Shown: piece after piece, positions 36,236-43,804 of the stretch | Layout: each line of letters opens with the position of its first letter | Numbering within the stretch: position 1 is the first letter of the stretch | NCBI RefSeq assembly: GCF_006088715.1 | Contig: NZ_CP030771.1 | Location: 9,484,001-9,548,000, forward strand | Direction of reading: 5' to 3' | Source: Streptomyces sp. YIM 121038 | Lineage (GTDB): Bacteria; Actinomycetota; Actinomycetes; Streptomycetales; Streptomycetaceae | DNA: 64,000 nucleotides | Notes under the pieces: generated by a model | Databases searched by the model: none | The model's input: only the letters and a program-made list of their open reading frames with translations | Told to the model about the DNA's origin: nothing | Program-made: the position numbers and the translations under genes

Positions 36236-36895
36236 TCAGGACGGCGTGGGGGCGTGCGGCGCGGCAGCCTCCCAGGCGAACCCGTCCGGGTCGGTGAAGG
36301 CGCCGGCGGTGCCGCCGATGACGACGCGGTGCGAGCCGGTGCCGTCGACGGGCACGCCGAGGTCCTTGGCCAGGGCACGGCGCTTGTACAGCGCCAGCTT
36401 GACGGGACTGGACTGGCCGGGGGCGAACTCGACGTACTTGCCGCCGACGCTCTTGGCCACGGTCAGGCCCCGCTCGGCGTAGAACTGCTTGGTGGCCTTG
36501 ACGGCCTCGACGCCGAGCAGGAGAACGACCTCGTCGATCCGGCGGGTGTCGGGGCCGGTGTCCTTCTTCGCCGAGGTCGCGATCTTCCAGATCGTCCCGT
36601 CCGGGGCCCGGACGACGCCGCTGTAGCCCCACAGCGACTTCGCGGCGGGCTTGAGGACCGTGGCCCCGGCGTCCACGCCGGCGCCGAAGAAGCCGTCGAC
36701 GGTGGCGGGCCCGGACACCGTGAGCCCCAGGGTGAAGCCGCGGAATCCGGTGGAGTGCGCCGCGGACGCCCGCAGGCGTACGTACGCGTCCACGCCGAAG
36801 GCGCCGTAGAAGCGGTGAGCGGCATCGAGGTCGGCCACCTCAAGGGTGACGGACGCGAGGGACGTGGGGGCCGCGGTGGACGTGGTGGTTGCCAT
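36236..36895 (-). CDS. VOC-superfamily (glyoxalase-like) protein, two-domain
   Basis: 219 residues from the ATG at 36895. Two tandem glyoxalase-fold halves are visible: TSLASVTLEVADLDAAHRFYGAFGVDAYVRL..VVRAPDGTIWKIATS, then IDEVVLLLGVEAVKATKQFYAERGLTVAKSVGGKYVEFAP..AGAFTDPDGFAWEAAAP. Metal ligands are not obvious. VOC proteins include isomerases, dioxygenases and antibiotic-binding proteins, and the substrate is unknown. It lies 5 bp after the AraC-family gene. Confidence 0.88.
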   Translation of the reverse strand: MATTTSTAAPTSLASVTLEVADLDAAHRFYGAFGVDAYVRLRASAAHSTGFRGFTLGLTVSGPATVDGFFGAGVDAGATVLKPAAKSLWGYSGVVRAPDGTIWKIATSAKKDTGPDTRRIDEVVLLLGVEAVKATKQFYAERGLTVAKSVGGKYVEFAPGQSSPVKLALYKRRALAKDLGVPVDGTGSHRVVIGGTAGAFTDPDGFAWEAAAPHAPTPS

Positions 36896-36900
36896 GACCC

Positions 36901-37413
<513 letters not shown>

Positions 37414-37444
37414 GGGAACCCCCCTTCATCGACACCCGCACGGC

Positions 37445-37855
37445 TCAGCGCAGCTCCTGGATCCGGATCAGATTGCCCGCGGGGTCGCGGAACGCGCAGT
37501 CGCGGACGCCGTACGGCTGCTCGGTCGGCTCCTGGACGACCTCGGTGTCACCGGCCTGCACCTTCTCGAACGTGCCGTCGAGGTCCGGGGTGGCCAGCAG
37601 GATCCAGCCGTAGGTGCCCTTGGCCATCATCTCGGTGATCGTGCGGCGCTCGTCCTCGGTGACGCCGGGGTCGGCAGCGGGCGGCGCCAGCAGGATCGAC
37701 GTACCCGGCTGCCCGGCCGGGCCGACCGTGATCCAGCGCATCCTGCCCTGCCCCACATCGCTGCGGACCTCGAAGCCGAGGACGTCGCGGTAGAAGGCGA
37801 GCGACGCGTCCGGGTCGTCGTGCGGAAGAGAGACCGTGTGAATGGTGATGTCCAT
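37445..37855 (-). CDS. VOC-superfamily (glyoxalase-like) protein
   Basis: 136 residues from the ATG at 37855. A single VOC domain: ITIHTVSLPHDDPDASLAFYRDVLGFEVRSDVG, WITVGPAGQPGTSILLAPP, GWILLATPDLDGTFEKVQAGDTEVVQEPTEQPYGVRDCAFRDPAGNLIRIQE. The conserved D-P-x-G-N-L box is complete. Small proteins of this type often bind or modify drugs or aldehydes; the target is unknown. It is first of the four-gene set and is followed 31 bp later by the AraC gene. Confidence 0.9.
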   Translation of the reverse strand: MDITIHTVSLPHDDPDASLAFYRDVLGFEVRSDVGQGRMRWITVGPAGQPGTSILLAPPAADPGVTEDERRTITEMMAKGTYGWILLATPDLDGTFEKVQAGDTEVVQEPTEQPYGVRDCAFRDPAGNLIRIQELR

Positions 37856-37931
37856 GACGAGCAGGCTAGACGCAGCTCCGTGGGCGCGCTTCTCGGTTCC
37901 TGATGGATCCATCCGGGCACCCCCCGTACGT

Positions 37932-38849
37932 TCACGGGTGCAGGGCGGACACCAGCTCCTCCGGAGTGCCCGCCTGGCCGGGGGCGCGCTCGCAGTCGGT
38001 GGCGAGGCGGGCGGCCAGGGCCGCCACGTGAGGGTCGGGGGAGCGGGCGAGGCGGTCCCACAGGGGAGTGCCGCGCGGGCGGGCGAAGTCGGCGGCCCGG
38101 AAGATCAGGTTCTCCTGGGTGTGCAGCTTCCACAGGCCCGGGTCCGCGGCCACGGCCAGCGTCGACAGGAAGATGACGGAGGCGGGGAAGGCGTCCAGGC
38201 GCACCCCGCGCAGCCCGCCCTCCTCCTTGGGGTGGCGGTAGTCGGGGTGACCGGCGTCGGCGCGCGGCCACTCCTGCCCGACCGGCACCCACACCCCGTC
38301 CAGGTCGACCAGCTGGAGCCGCAGCTCGTCGTCCACCAGGACGTTGCCGTGCTGGAGGTCGCCGTGACCGATGCCGGCGCGGTCCAACTGGCGCAGCGCC
38401 ACCCGCCAGTTGGCGGCGAGGTGCCGCAGGGCCCGCGGCTCGCGCAGCCGCCGGGACAGCGCGATGTCGAGGGTGTCCCCGGGCACCCACGGCATCAGGA
38501 CCACCGGCCACCAGACGCCGTCCACGCGGATGCCCCGCTCCAGCCACGTCGCCGGGGTCAGCGCGGGGCAGGCGCGGCCCTGGAGATAGCGGCTCAGCGC
38601 GTCGTAGCGCTGGGCGCCCGCGGCGGGCGGCCGCGTCATGCAGCGCACCGCGCAGGCGCCGCGCGGCCCGAGCAGCCGGAACACCACCGCGCTCCGCCCG
38701 GAGCTGGTGCGCGGCATGCCGAGCCGGTTGAGGTCGAGGACGCCCCCGGCCAGCTCCGGTTCCGCGAACGCCGCGGCCGGGTCCTGCACGGCCTCCGCGT
38801 ACTCGGTCTTCGTCGGCCAGCGCGCGGGGCGGCCCGGCGCGGGGCTCAT
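37932..38849 (-). CDS. Protein-kinase-fold protein of dynamin/Hsp70 operon
   Basis: 305 residues from the ATG at 38849, which overlaps the stop of the upstream micro-ORF (ATGA). The kinase-like core is GRSAVVFRLLGPRGACAVRCMTRP (loop and candidate lysine replaced by Arg), WWPVVLMPWVPGDTLD (hinge), IGHGDLQHGNVLVDD with catalytic Asp164, and LQLVDLDGVWVP, where DLD replaces DFG. The ATP-anchoring lysine is not obvious, so it may be atypical or inactive. A C-terminal helical tail (PLWDRLARSPDPHVAALAARLATDCERAPG) resembles tails of such kinases in other bacteria. It is last gene of the operon and might be paired with the PP2C of the convergent operon. Confidence 0.82.
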   Translation of the reverse strand: MSPAPGRPARWPTKTEYAEAVQDPAAAFAEPELAGGVLDLNRLGMPRTSSGRSAVVFRLLGPRGACAVRCMTRPPAAGAQRYDALSRYLQGRACPALTPATWLERGIRVDGVWWPVVLMPWVPGDTLDIALSRRLREPRALRHLAANWRVALRQLDRAGIGHGDLQHGNVLVDDELRLQLVDLDGVWVPVGQEWPRADAGHPDYRHPKEEGGLRGVRLDAFPASVIFLSTLAVAADPGLWKLHTQENLIFRAADFARPRGTPLWDRLARSPDPHVAALAARLATDCERAPGQAGTPEELVSALHP

Positions 38850-38974
38850 ACCGCGCTCCCTGCGGGGCTGCCCTCTCCTGCGGGCCTGCCGTCTCCTGCG
38901 GGCCTGTCGTTTCCCGCGGGCCCGCCGTTCGTGCCGCGCGCCGCCTCGGGCCCACCGCGCCGCCGTCGCCTCAT
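38846..38974 (-). CDS. 42-residue repeat-containing micro-ORF coupled to both neighbours
   Basis: The ATG at 38974 overlaps the TGA of the helical-protein gene (ATGA), and its own TGA overlaps the ATG of the kinase gene (ATGA). The frame therefore bridges the gap exactly. The product is short, basic at the start (MRRRRRGG) and contains repeats such as RPAGDGRPAGEG from an 18-bp tandem repeat. It has no known domain. It may be a real small protein or a coupling device that carries ribosomes to the kinase start. Coupling at both ends argues against chance. Confidence 0.6.
   Translation of the reverse strand: MRRRRRGGPEAARGTNGGPAGNDRPAGDGRPAGEGSPAGSAV
38859..38930. repeat. 18-bp tandem repeat, four units
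   Basis: Units start at 38859, 38877, 38895 and 38913 and read CCTGCGGGCCTGCCGTCT with substitutions. They lie inside the micro-ORF and preserve its frame (six residues per unit). Confidence 0.9.
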
Positions 38975-40260
38975 GCCCGGTACACCGCCCGGCCCGGCAG
39001 CTCGCGGCCGTCGACGTGTGCCCACAGCCGCAGCCCGGCGAGCACCTGGCCCTTGCGCCCGCCCGCGTCCAGGGGGATGTCGTTGCCCCCGGTGCGGCGG
39101 CGCGCCTCGCGATAGGTCGGGGCGAGCACCTGCACGGCGACGTCCGCGCCGCTGTCCCGCACCCGGCGCCGCAGTTCCAGCACGGCCCGCTGGGACGCCT
39201 CGGCGACCCGCGCCCACCAGCTGCCGGGGGCGGCGGGCGGCAGATGGAGGACCGAGCACAGCGCCTCGTCCACCGCGAGGGCGGCCCGCAGCTCCTCCGG
39301 GGAGCCCGGCGGCTGCCGGGCCAGGCGCCCGAGCCGCTGGGCGAGCTCCAGCCGGTAGGCCGCGCGGTGCTCGGCGTCGTACAGCGGCGCCACGCCCCGG
39401 CGCGTCACGCTCTCCAGGCAGTGGTGCAACTGGACGTCCAGGCAGGCCAGCTCGGTCACCCAGCCGGCAAGGACGACGCCGACGGCGAGCGGTGACCGCA
39501 GCTCACCGACGGCCCCGGGCGCGCCGTGCTCGCCGTCCGCGGCGGCCACCGCCCAGTGCGCCAGGGACCCCGTCGCGCCGAGACGCACGCCGGTGACCCC
39601 CGCCCGGGGCAGGGGCGGCAGCAGGACCTCGACGCCGTCGAGCGCCCGCCACTCGTCCCACCGCTCCTCGGTCGCGTCCCGCGCCGCCACCGCCAACTGG
39701 TCCGCCCGCGCGCGCCACCGCGTCGCGTACGCCCCCGGCAGGCGCAGCAGCGTCAGCTGGAACCACCGCCACAGCGCGGCCGTGTCGGCGTCCCCGGGCA
39801 CGGCGAGCGGGCCGAGGAAGGCGGCGCTCTCCTGACTCCGTGCCAACTCCACCGCCAGGGCGGCCAGTTCGGGGTCGACGTCCGGAGCGCTCGGGGAGGG
39901 ACGCACCACCGGCTCAGGAGGTACCGAGGCGACCGGCTCCCGCGCGACCGGCACGGACGTGCCCATCGGCGGGGTGCTCTCGTCGGACTCCGCGGCGTCG
40001 GCGGAACCGCCCGTGGCCTCGGTGGCCCGCGCGGCTTCGCCGGACGCGGGGGCCCGCCCCGGGGGCGAGCCGACCGCCCCCTCCGGTGCCAGCGCCGCCG
40101 CCACCTCCGCGAGCGCGGCCCGGCACTCCCGCGCGCCCGCGTCGTCGGGCAGCGCCTCCAAGGCCACGCCCAACGCGGCCCGCAGCCCCGCCAGATGGGC
40201 CCGCGCCAGCGCCGCCAGATGCGAATCGGGCAGTCGGCTGAGCCTGCGCAGCGCGTCCAC
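38971..40260 (-). CDS. Helical protein of unknown function, SrfA-position in dynamin/Hsp70 operon
   Basis: 429 residues. The GTG at 40260 lies 5 bp after the Hsp70 gene stop; there is no strong RBS, so coupling is likely. The frame continues upstream to 40539, but that is shadow of the Hsp70 gene. The first about 70 residues are helical (DALRRLSRLPDSHLAALARAHLAGLRAALG). A 100-residue Ala/Pro/Ser linker comes next, then a helical domain (LAVELARSQESAAFLGPLAVPGDADTAALWRWFQLTLLRLPGAYATRWRARADQLAVAARDATEERWDEW), then a C-terminal mixed region with R-T-G-G-N-D-I-P-L. I find no known motif. By order it occupies the place of SrfA beside SrfB/SrfC, but I see no sequence proof. Confidence 0.75.
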   Translation of the reverse strand: MDALRRLSRLPDSHLAALARAHLAGLRAALGVALEALPDDAGARECRAALAEVAAALAPEGAVGSPPGRAPASGEAARATEATGGSADAAESDESTPPMGTSVPVAREPVASVPPEPVVRPSPSAPDVDPELAALAVELARSQESAAFLGPLAVPGDADTAALWRWFQLTLLRLPGAYATRWRARADQLAVAARDATEERWDEWRALDGVEVLLPPLPRAGVTGVRLGATGSLAHWAVAAADGEHGAPGAVGELRSPLAVGVVLAGWVTELACLDVQLHHCLESVTRRGVAPLYDAEHRAAYRLELAQRLGRLARQPPGSPEELRAALAVDEALCSVLHLPPAAPGSWWARVAEASQRAVLELRRRVRDSGADVAVQVLAPTYREARRRTGGNDIPLDAGGRKGQVLAGLRLWAHVDGRELPGRAVYRA

Positions 40261-40265
40261 GGCGG

Positions 40266-43200
40266 TCAGTGCCCGCCGTTGAACGGGTCGCGCTCGGCGA
40301 TGTACGAGGCCTTCGTGTCGCTCATGTCCACCCGGAACACCGAACCCGGCGCGCCCCACATCCGGGCGAGCGAGTCGGCCCTCCAGTACGGCACCGGCGC
40401 CCGGTGCACCCGCAGCCGCCCCTGCTCGTCGAGCGTCGCCACGTACGGGACTCCTTCCTCGGCCTCCACCCCTTCCGTGCCGTACGCCCCCTCCGTGCCG
40501 CTCCGCTCGGGCACCGGCACGACGCCGAGCAGGTCCCACTTCCGGTCGGGCTCGCCGGGGTAGCGCAGGTAGAACGACCAGCCGTCGTACGGGGGCGGGC
40601 CGAGCGGGCCGCTCGTCATGCCCCGCGTCGCCCGCGCGCCCGGGCCCGCGCCCGGCACCCGGAACACCTGGTCGAAGCGCGGCGCCTCGGCCCCCGCCGC
40701 ACCGGGACGGCGCGGGTCCCGCGGCAGGCTGAACACGACCACGCCCTTGTCAGGACGGTCCCCGGCCACGCGGTTGTCGGCGACGACCTCGACCGGCACC
40801 CACTCGCCTCCGGCGCCGCCGAGGTCGATCTGGACCGGGGCCGGTCCGTCCACCTCGTACTGCGGCGCGCCGCGCGCGAGGTGCACGGCCAGGTCGAGGT
40901 CGGCGTTCACCTCCACCTGGAACCTCGCCTCGCGGGTCCACTCCGCCATGTTCAGGCGGAAGCCGGGCTCCTCCAGGCGCACCCAGGCGTCCGGGTCGAA
41001 GGCGCCCCACTCCTTCCATCCGGTGCCGATGTTGCGGTGGATGCGCAGGCTCGCGGGCAGGCTCTGCCACTTGCTGCGCACGGCCCAGGTGCCGCCGGGG
41101 CCGATGGGGCTCAGCCGCGCGCCGACCTGGAGCAGGGCGTGCGTGGGGTCGTTGGCCGCCAGCTGGTACGTCGGCCCGAAGTCGCACGGCAGGTAGTAGC
41201 TGAGGTTGTCCACCTCGATGCGCAGCACATAGCGGCCGCGGCCGAGGACGCCCCGGGCGTTGCGCACGGTGTGGGCGAAGCGGCGCACGTGGTGGCCCCA
41301 GCAGGCCCCGATCGACGTCGCCTTCTTGCCGTACTCCTCCTCCACGGCGATGCCCGCCGGGTTCCAGCGGACCTCCCTCTCCTGCCGCAGCCGCCGCTCC
41401 AGGGCGTGGCGCACCAGCGGCATCCGGCTGCTCTTGCCGGTGAGGAAGATCCGGTCGAGCTCGGTGCCCGTCACGATGTTCTTCGTGAGGGCGACCACGA
41501 GATCCATGATCTCCTTGAGGTCCGGCGCGAGGAGCCCCGCGAACGTCGCGGCGTCGAGCACCGGCACCCACGCGCCGCCCGCCTCCCCGGGCGCGCCCGC
41601 CGCCCCGAGCCGCCCCAGGAGCACCTCCAGCGTCTCCGGCAGCGGCTGGTAAGCGGCCTCGCCCGCGCCGAGCCGGAACTTGGCGTCCTCCGCGAGCTCC
41701 CACAGCAGCCAGAACGTCTGCTCCGCGTCCTCCCGGGAGACCGTCACCACGGTCTCGGCGCTCCAGCGCGTCGGCACCACGCGGTCCACCAGGTCCGCCG
41801 GATAGCCCTCCATCTCGGGGTCGCGGTCGAGCAGGGTCCGCGGCACATAGCGGCCGTCCACGGCGTACGGGCCCTTGAGCGAGCCCACGACGTGCTCGAA
41901 GCGCTCCGGCTGGCTGGTGAGCAGATGGTCGGCGAAGGCCGCCTTGTACCAGCGGAAGAGGCGCAGCGTCATCAGGTCGCCGCCCAGCTGGAGGTGCCCG
42001 GTGGAGCCGAGCAGCGTGGGCGTGAGGACGTACAGGCGGCCGGTGAACCGGGGGTCCTGACCGGGCACCGGGTCGGGCGTCGCGTCCTTGAGCCGCAGAT
42101 TGATCAGGGCGAGGTCCGTGGTGCCCCCGCCGATGTCGATGACGAGGACGTTCTGCTGCCAGGCCCGGTCCGTGCCCGGCAGCGGACGGCAGCGCGCCCG
42201 GAACGCCTCGACACCCGCCACGAAGTCGCCGCCGAAGTCCCGCATGATGAAGAACAGCGCGGCCGCCACCGCCTCGTCGAACTGGGTGTCCACCAGCGTG
42301 ACGCCGAGCCCGTCGCCCGCGCCGCCCGCCCCCGCCCCGACCAGCTCCCGCAGCCTGCGGCGCACCGCGGGCGGCGCCACCGTCGGGTACGTCATGACGA
42401 CGTGGTCGAGCCTGCCCTGGTGGAACTCCTTGGGGTTGGCGGCGAGGTACTCGTCGGCCTGGTCGAGCAGATAGCGCAGGCCCTCGCGGATCAGGTCGTC
42501 GGCCGTGAAGGGCTCAAGGCCCGGCATCACGTGATCGCGGCCCAGATACTGCTTGACGCCCCGGTGCGACTGGGCCCCGCCCATGGGCAGGCCCCCCACC
42601 GGGATCCGCTCCGGGCCCATGCGCACCCGCAGCTCCGGATCGGTGGCGACGACCTCGATACGGCTGGCCAGCTCCGTGGTGCCCGACTGGTCGAGGTCCA
42701 CGGGGAACAGCCTGAGCACATCGAGCGGCAGCACGTCGAAGGCCCGGTGGTAGCACTGGTGCAGGAGCGGGGTCGCCGCCCGGCGCAGCCGCTCGTCCCG
42801 GGACGCGACCCGCAGTTCGAGCGCGGTGTACAGCGCGTGCACCCAGCCGTCGCCGCCGTGGCCGCTCTCCAGGGCGTCGGCGAGCGCCTGACCGCCGTCC
42901 GCCCCGGGGCGCGGAGCGTCGCCGTCCGTGAGGTACTGCCGGGCGACGTCGGTGAGCAGCTCGCGCCACTGCGCCCGCTCGCCGCCGCACGCGTCCGCAT
43001 CGGCGAGGAGCTCCCTCAACTCCTCGCGCAGCCGCGCCTCCTGGTGCCGCGACATGGCGCGTACGTCGAGCTGGCGCATGTCGTGCACGGTGACCGTGGA
43101 GTTCGTGGTGCCGAAGTCCACCGCCGCGAAGCCGAAGTGCCGCACGGCGCCCTCCGGCACCCGGCGGGCACCGGGGCCGCCGGGCGCGGGCGCGGGGGCG

Positions 43201-43790
43201 GGCGGCGCGCTCTGGGAAGGTCCGGGCGCCGCGTGCGCGGGGCCGCGCCCGGGCGCGGCCCCGGCCGGGGTGCGTGACCACAGGGTGGCGTCGTACCACT
43301 GCCCGGAACCTGATTCCTGCGCCGGAGCGGCCTGGGAGACCGGCGGGGCCGACGGGACGGGCGGGGACACGGCCATGTCCAGCCGGAGCGTGGTGGCGAG
43401 CTCGGTGGTGGCGTGGATGGTGCCGACGGGACGCCCGGTGACCGGATTGATCTCGTGGTGCGTGAAGCGCACGACCAGCGGCAGCGCGGTCACGCCCGGC
43501 GGCCCGGCCAGTGCCACGGGGCCGTGTGCCCGTACGGTCGTCGGCGCCTGGACGACCTGGCCCTCCACGGAGCGGAACGCCCCGTCGAGCGCGGCGGCGT
43601 CCAGCGCCGGGAGACCGGGGTCCGTGCGCAGCACCTCGGCCTTGCTGACGACGACACCGCCGCCGGTCGGCCGCAGCTCCACATCGGGCAGCTGGACGGC
43701 CGACAGCGGGCCGAGCAGGGTGAATCCGCCGCCGTGGGCGTCCGCCACACACGACGGCCCCGAGGCTACGAAACGGGCGTGCAGTCCCAT
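40266..43790 (-). CDS. Large Hsp70/actin-fold ATPase (SrfB-like)
   Basis: 1174 residues from the ATG at 43790. Residues 1-160 are a distinct N-terminal domain, then a Pro/Ala-rich linker of about 60 residues. The ATPase follows, with phosphate-1 motif AAVDFGTTNSTVTV at Asp225, phosphate-2 motif VLVIDIGGGTTDLALI at Asp552, and the adenosine motif DRIFLTGKSSRMPLVRHAL at about 800. The spacing between the first two (about 330 residues, against about 190 in DnaK) shows a large insertion. No peptide-binding domain of the DnaK type is evident; the last 300 residues are beta-rich. It is 14 bp after the dynamin gene. Proteobacterial SrfB has the same neighbours and a similar size. It is probably a membrane-associated chaperone or toxin-delivery ATPase, by analogy only. 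Confidence 0.88.
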   Translation of the reverse strand: MGLHARFVASGPSCVADAHGGGFTLLGPLSAVQLPDVELRPTGGGVVVSKAEVLRTDPGLPALDAAALDGAFRSVEGQVVQAPTTVRAHGPVALAGPPGVTALPLVVRFTHHEINPVTGRPVGTIHATTELATTLRLDMAVSPPVPSAPPVSQAAPAQESGSGQWYDATLWSRTPAGAAPGRGPAHAAPGPSQSAPPAPAPAPGGPGARRVPEGAVRHFGFAAVDFGTTNSTVTVHDMRQLDVRAMSRHQEARLREELRELLADADACGGERAQWRELLTDVARQYLTDGDAPRPGADGGQALADALESGHGGDGWVHALYTALELRVASRDERLRRAATPLLHQCYHRAFDVLPLDVLRLFPVDLDQSGTTELASRIEVVATDPELRVRMGPERIPVGGLPMGGAQSHRGVKQYLGRDHVMPGLEPFTADDLIREGLRYLLDQADEYLAANPKEFHQGRLDHVVMTYPTVAPPAVRRRLRELVGAGAGGAGDGLGVTLVDTQFDEAVAAALFFIMRDFGGDFVAGVEAFRARCRPLPGTDRAWQQNVLVIDIGGGTTDLALINLRLKDATPDPVPGQDPRFTGRLYVLTPTLLGSTGHLQLGGDLMTLRLFRWYKAAFADHLLTSQPERFEHVVGSLKGPYAVDGRYVPRTLLDRDPEMEGYPADLVDRVVPTRWSAETVVTVSREDAEQTFWLLWELAEDAKFRLGAGEAAYQPLPETLEVLLGRLGAAGAPGEAGGAWVPVLDAATFAGLLAPDLKEIMDLVVALTKNIVTGTELDRIFLTGKSSRMPLVRHALERRLRQEREVRWNPAGIAVEEEYGKKATSIGACWGHHVRRFAHTVRNARGVLGRGRYVLRIEVDNLSYYLPCDFGPTYQLAANDPTHALLQVGARLSPIGPGGTWAVRSKWQSLPASLRIHRNIGTGWKEWGAFDPDAWVRLEEPGFRLNMAEWTREARFQVEVNADLDLAVHLARGAPQYEVDGPAPVQIDLGGAGGEWVPVEVVADNRVAGDRPDKGVVVFSLPRDPRRPGAAGAEAPRFDQVFRVPGAGPGARATRGMTSGPLGPPPYDGWSFYLRYPGEPDRKWDLLGVVPVPERSGTEGAYGTEGVEAEEGVPYVATLDEQGRLRVHRAPVPYWRADSLARMWGAPGSVFRVDMSDTKASYIAERDPFNGGH

Positions 43791-43804
43791 GGCGTCTCCG
43801 TGGA

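Noticed and set aside
38859-38930. CRISPR array
   Set aside because: Contiguous 18-bp tandem repeats without spacers, inside a coding frame.
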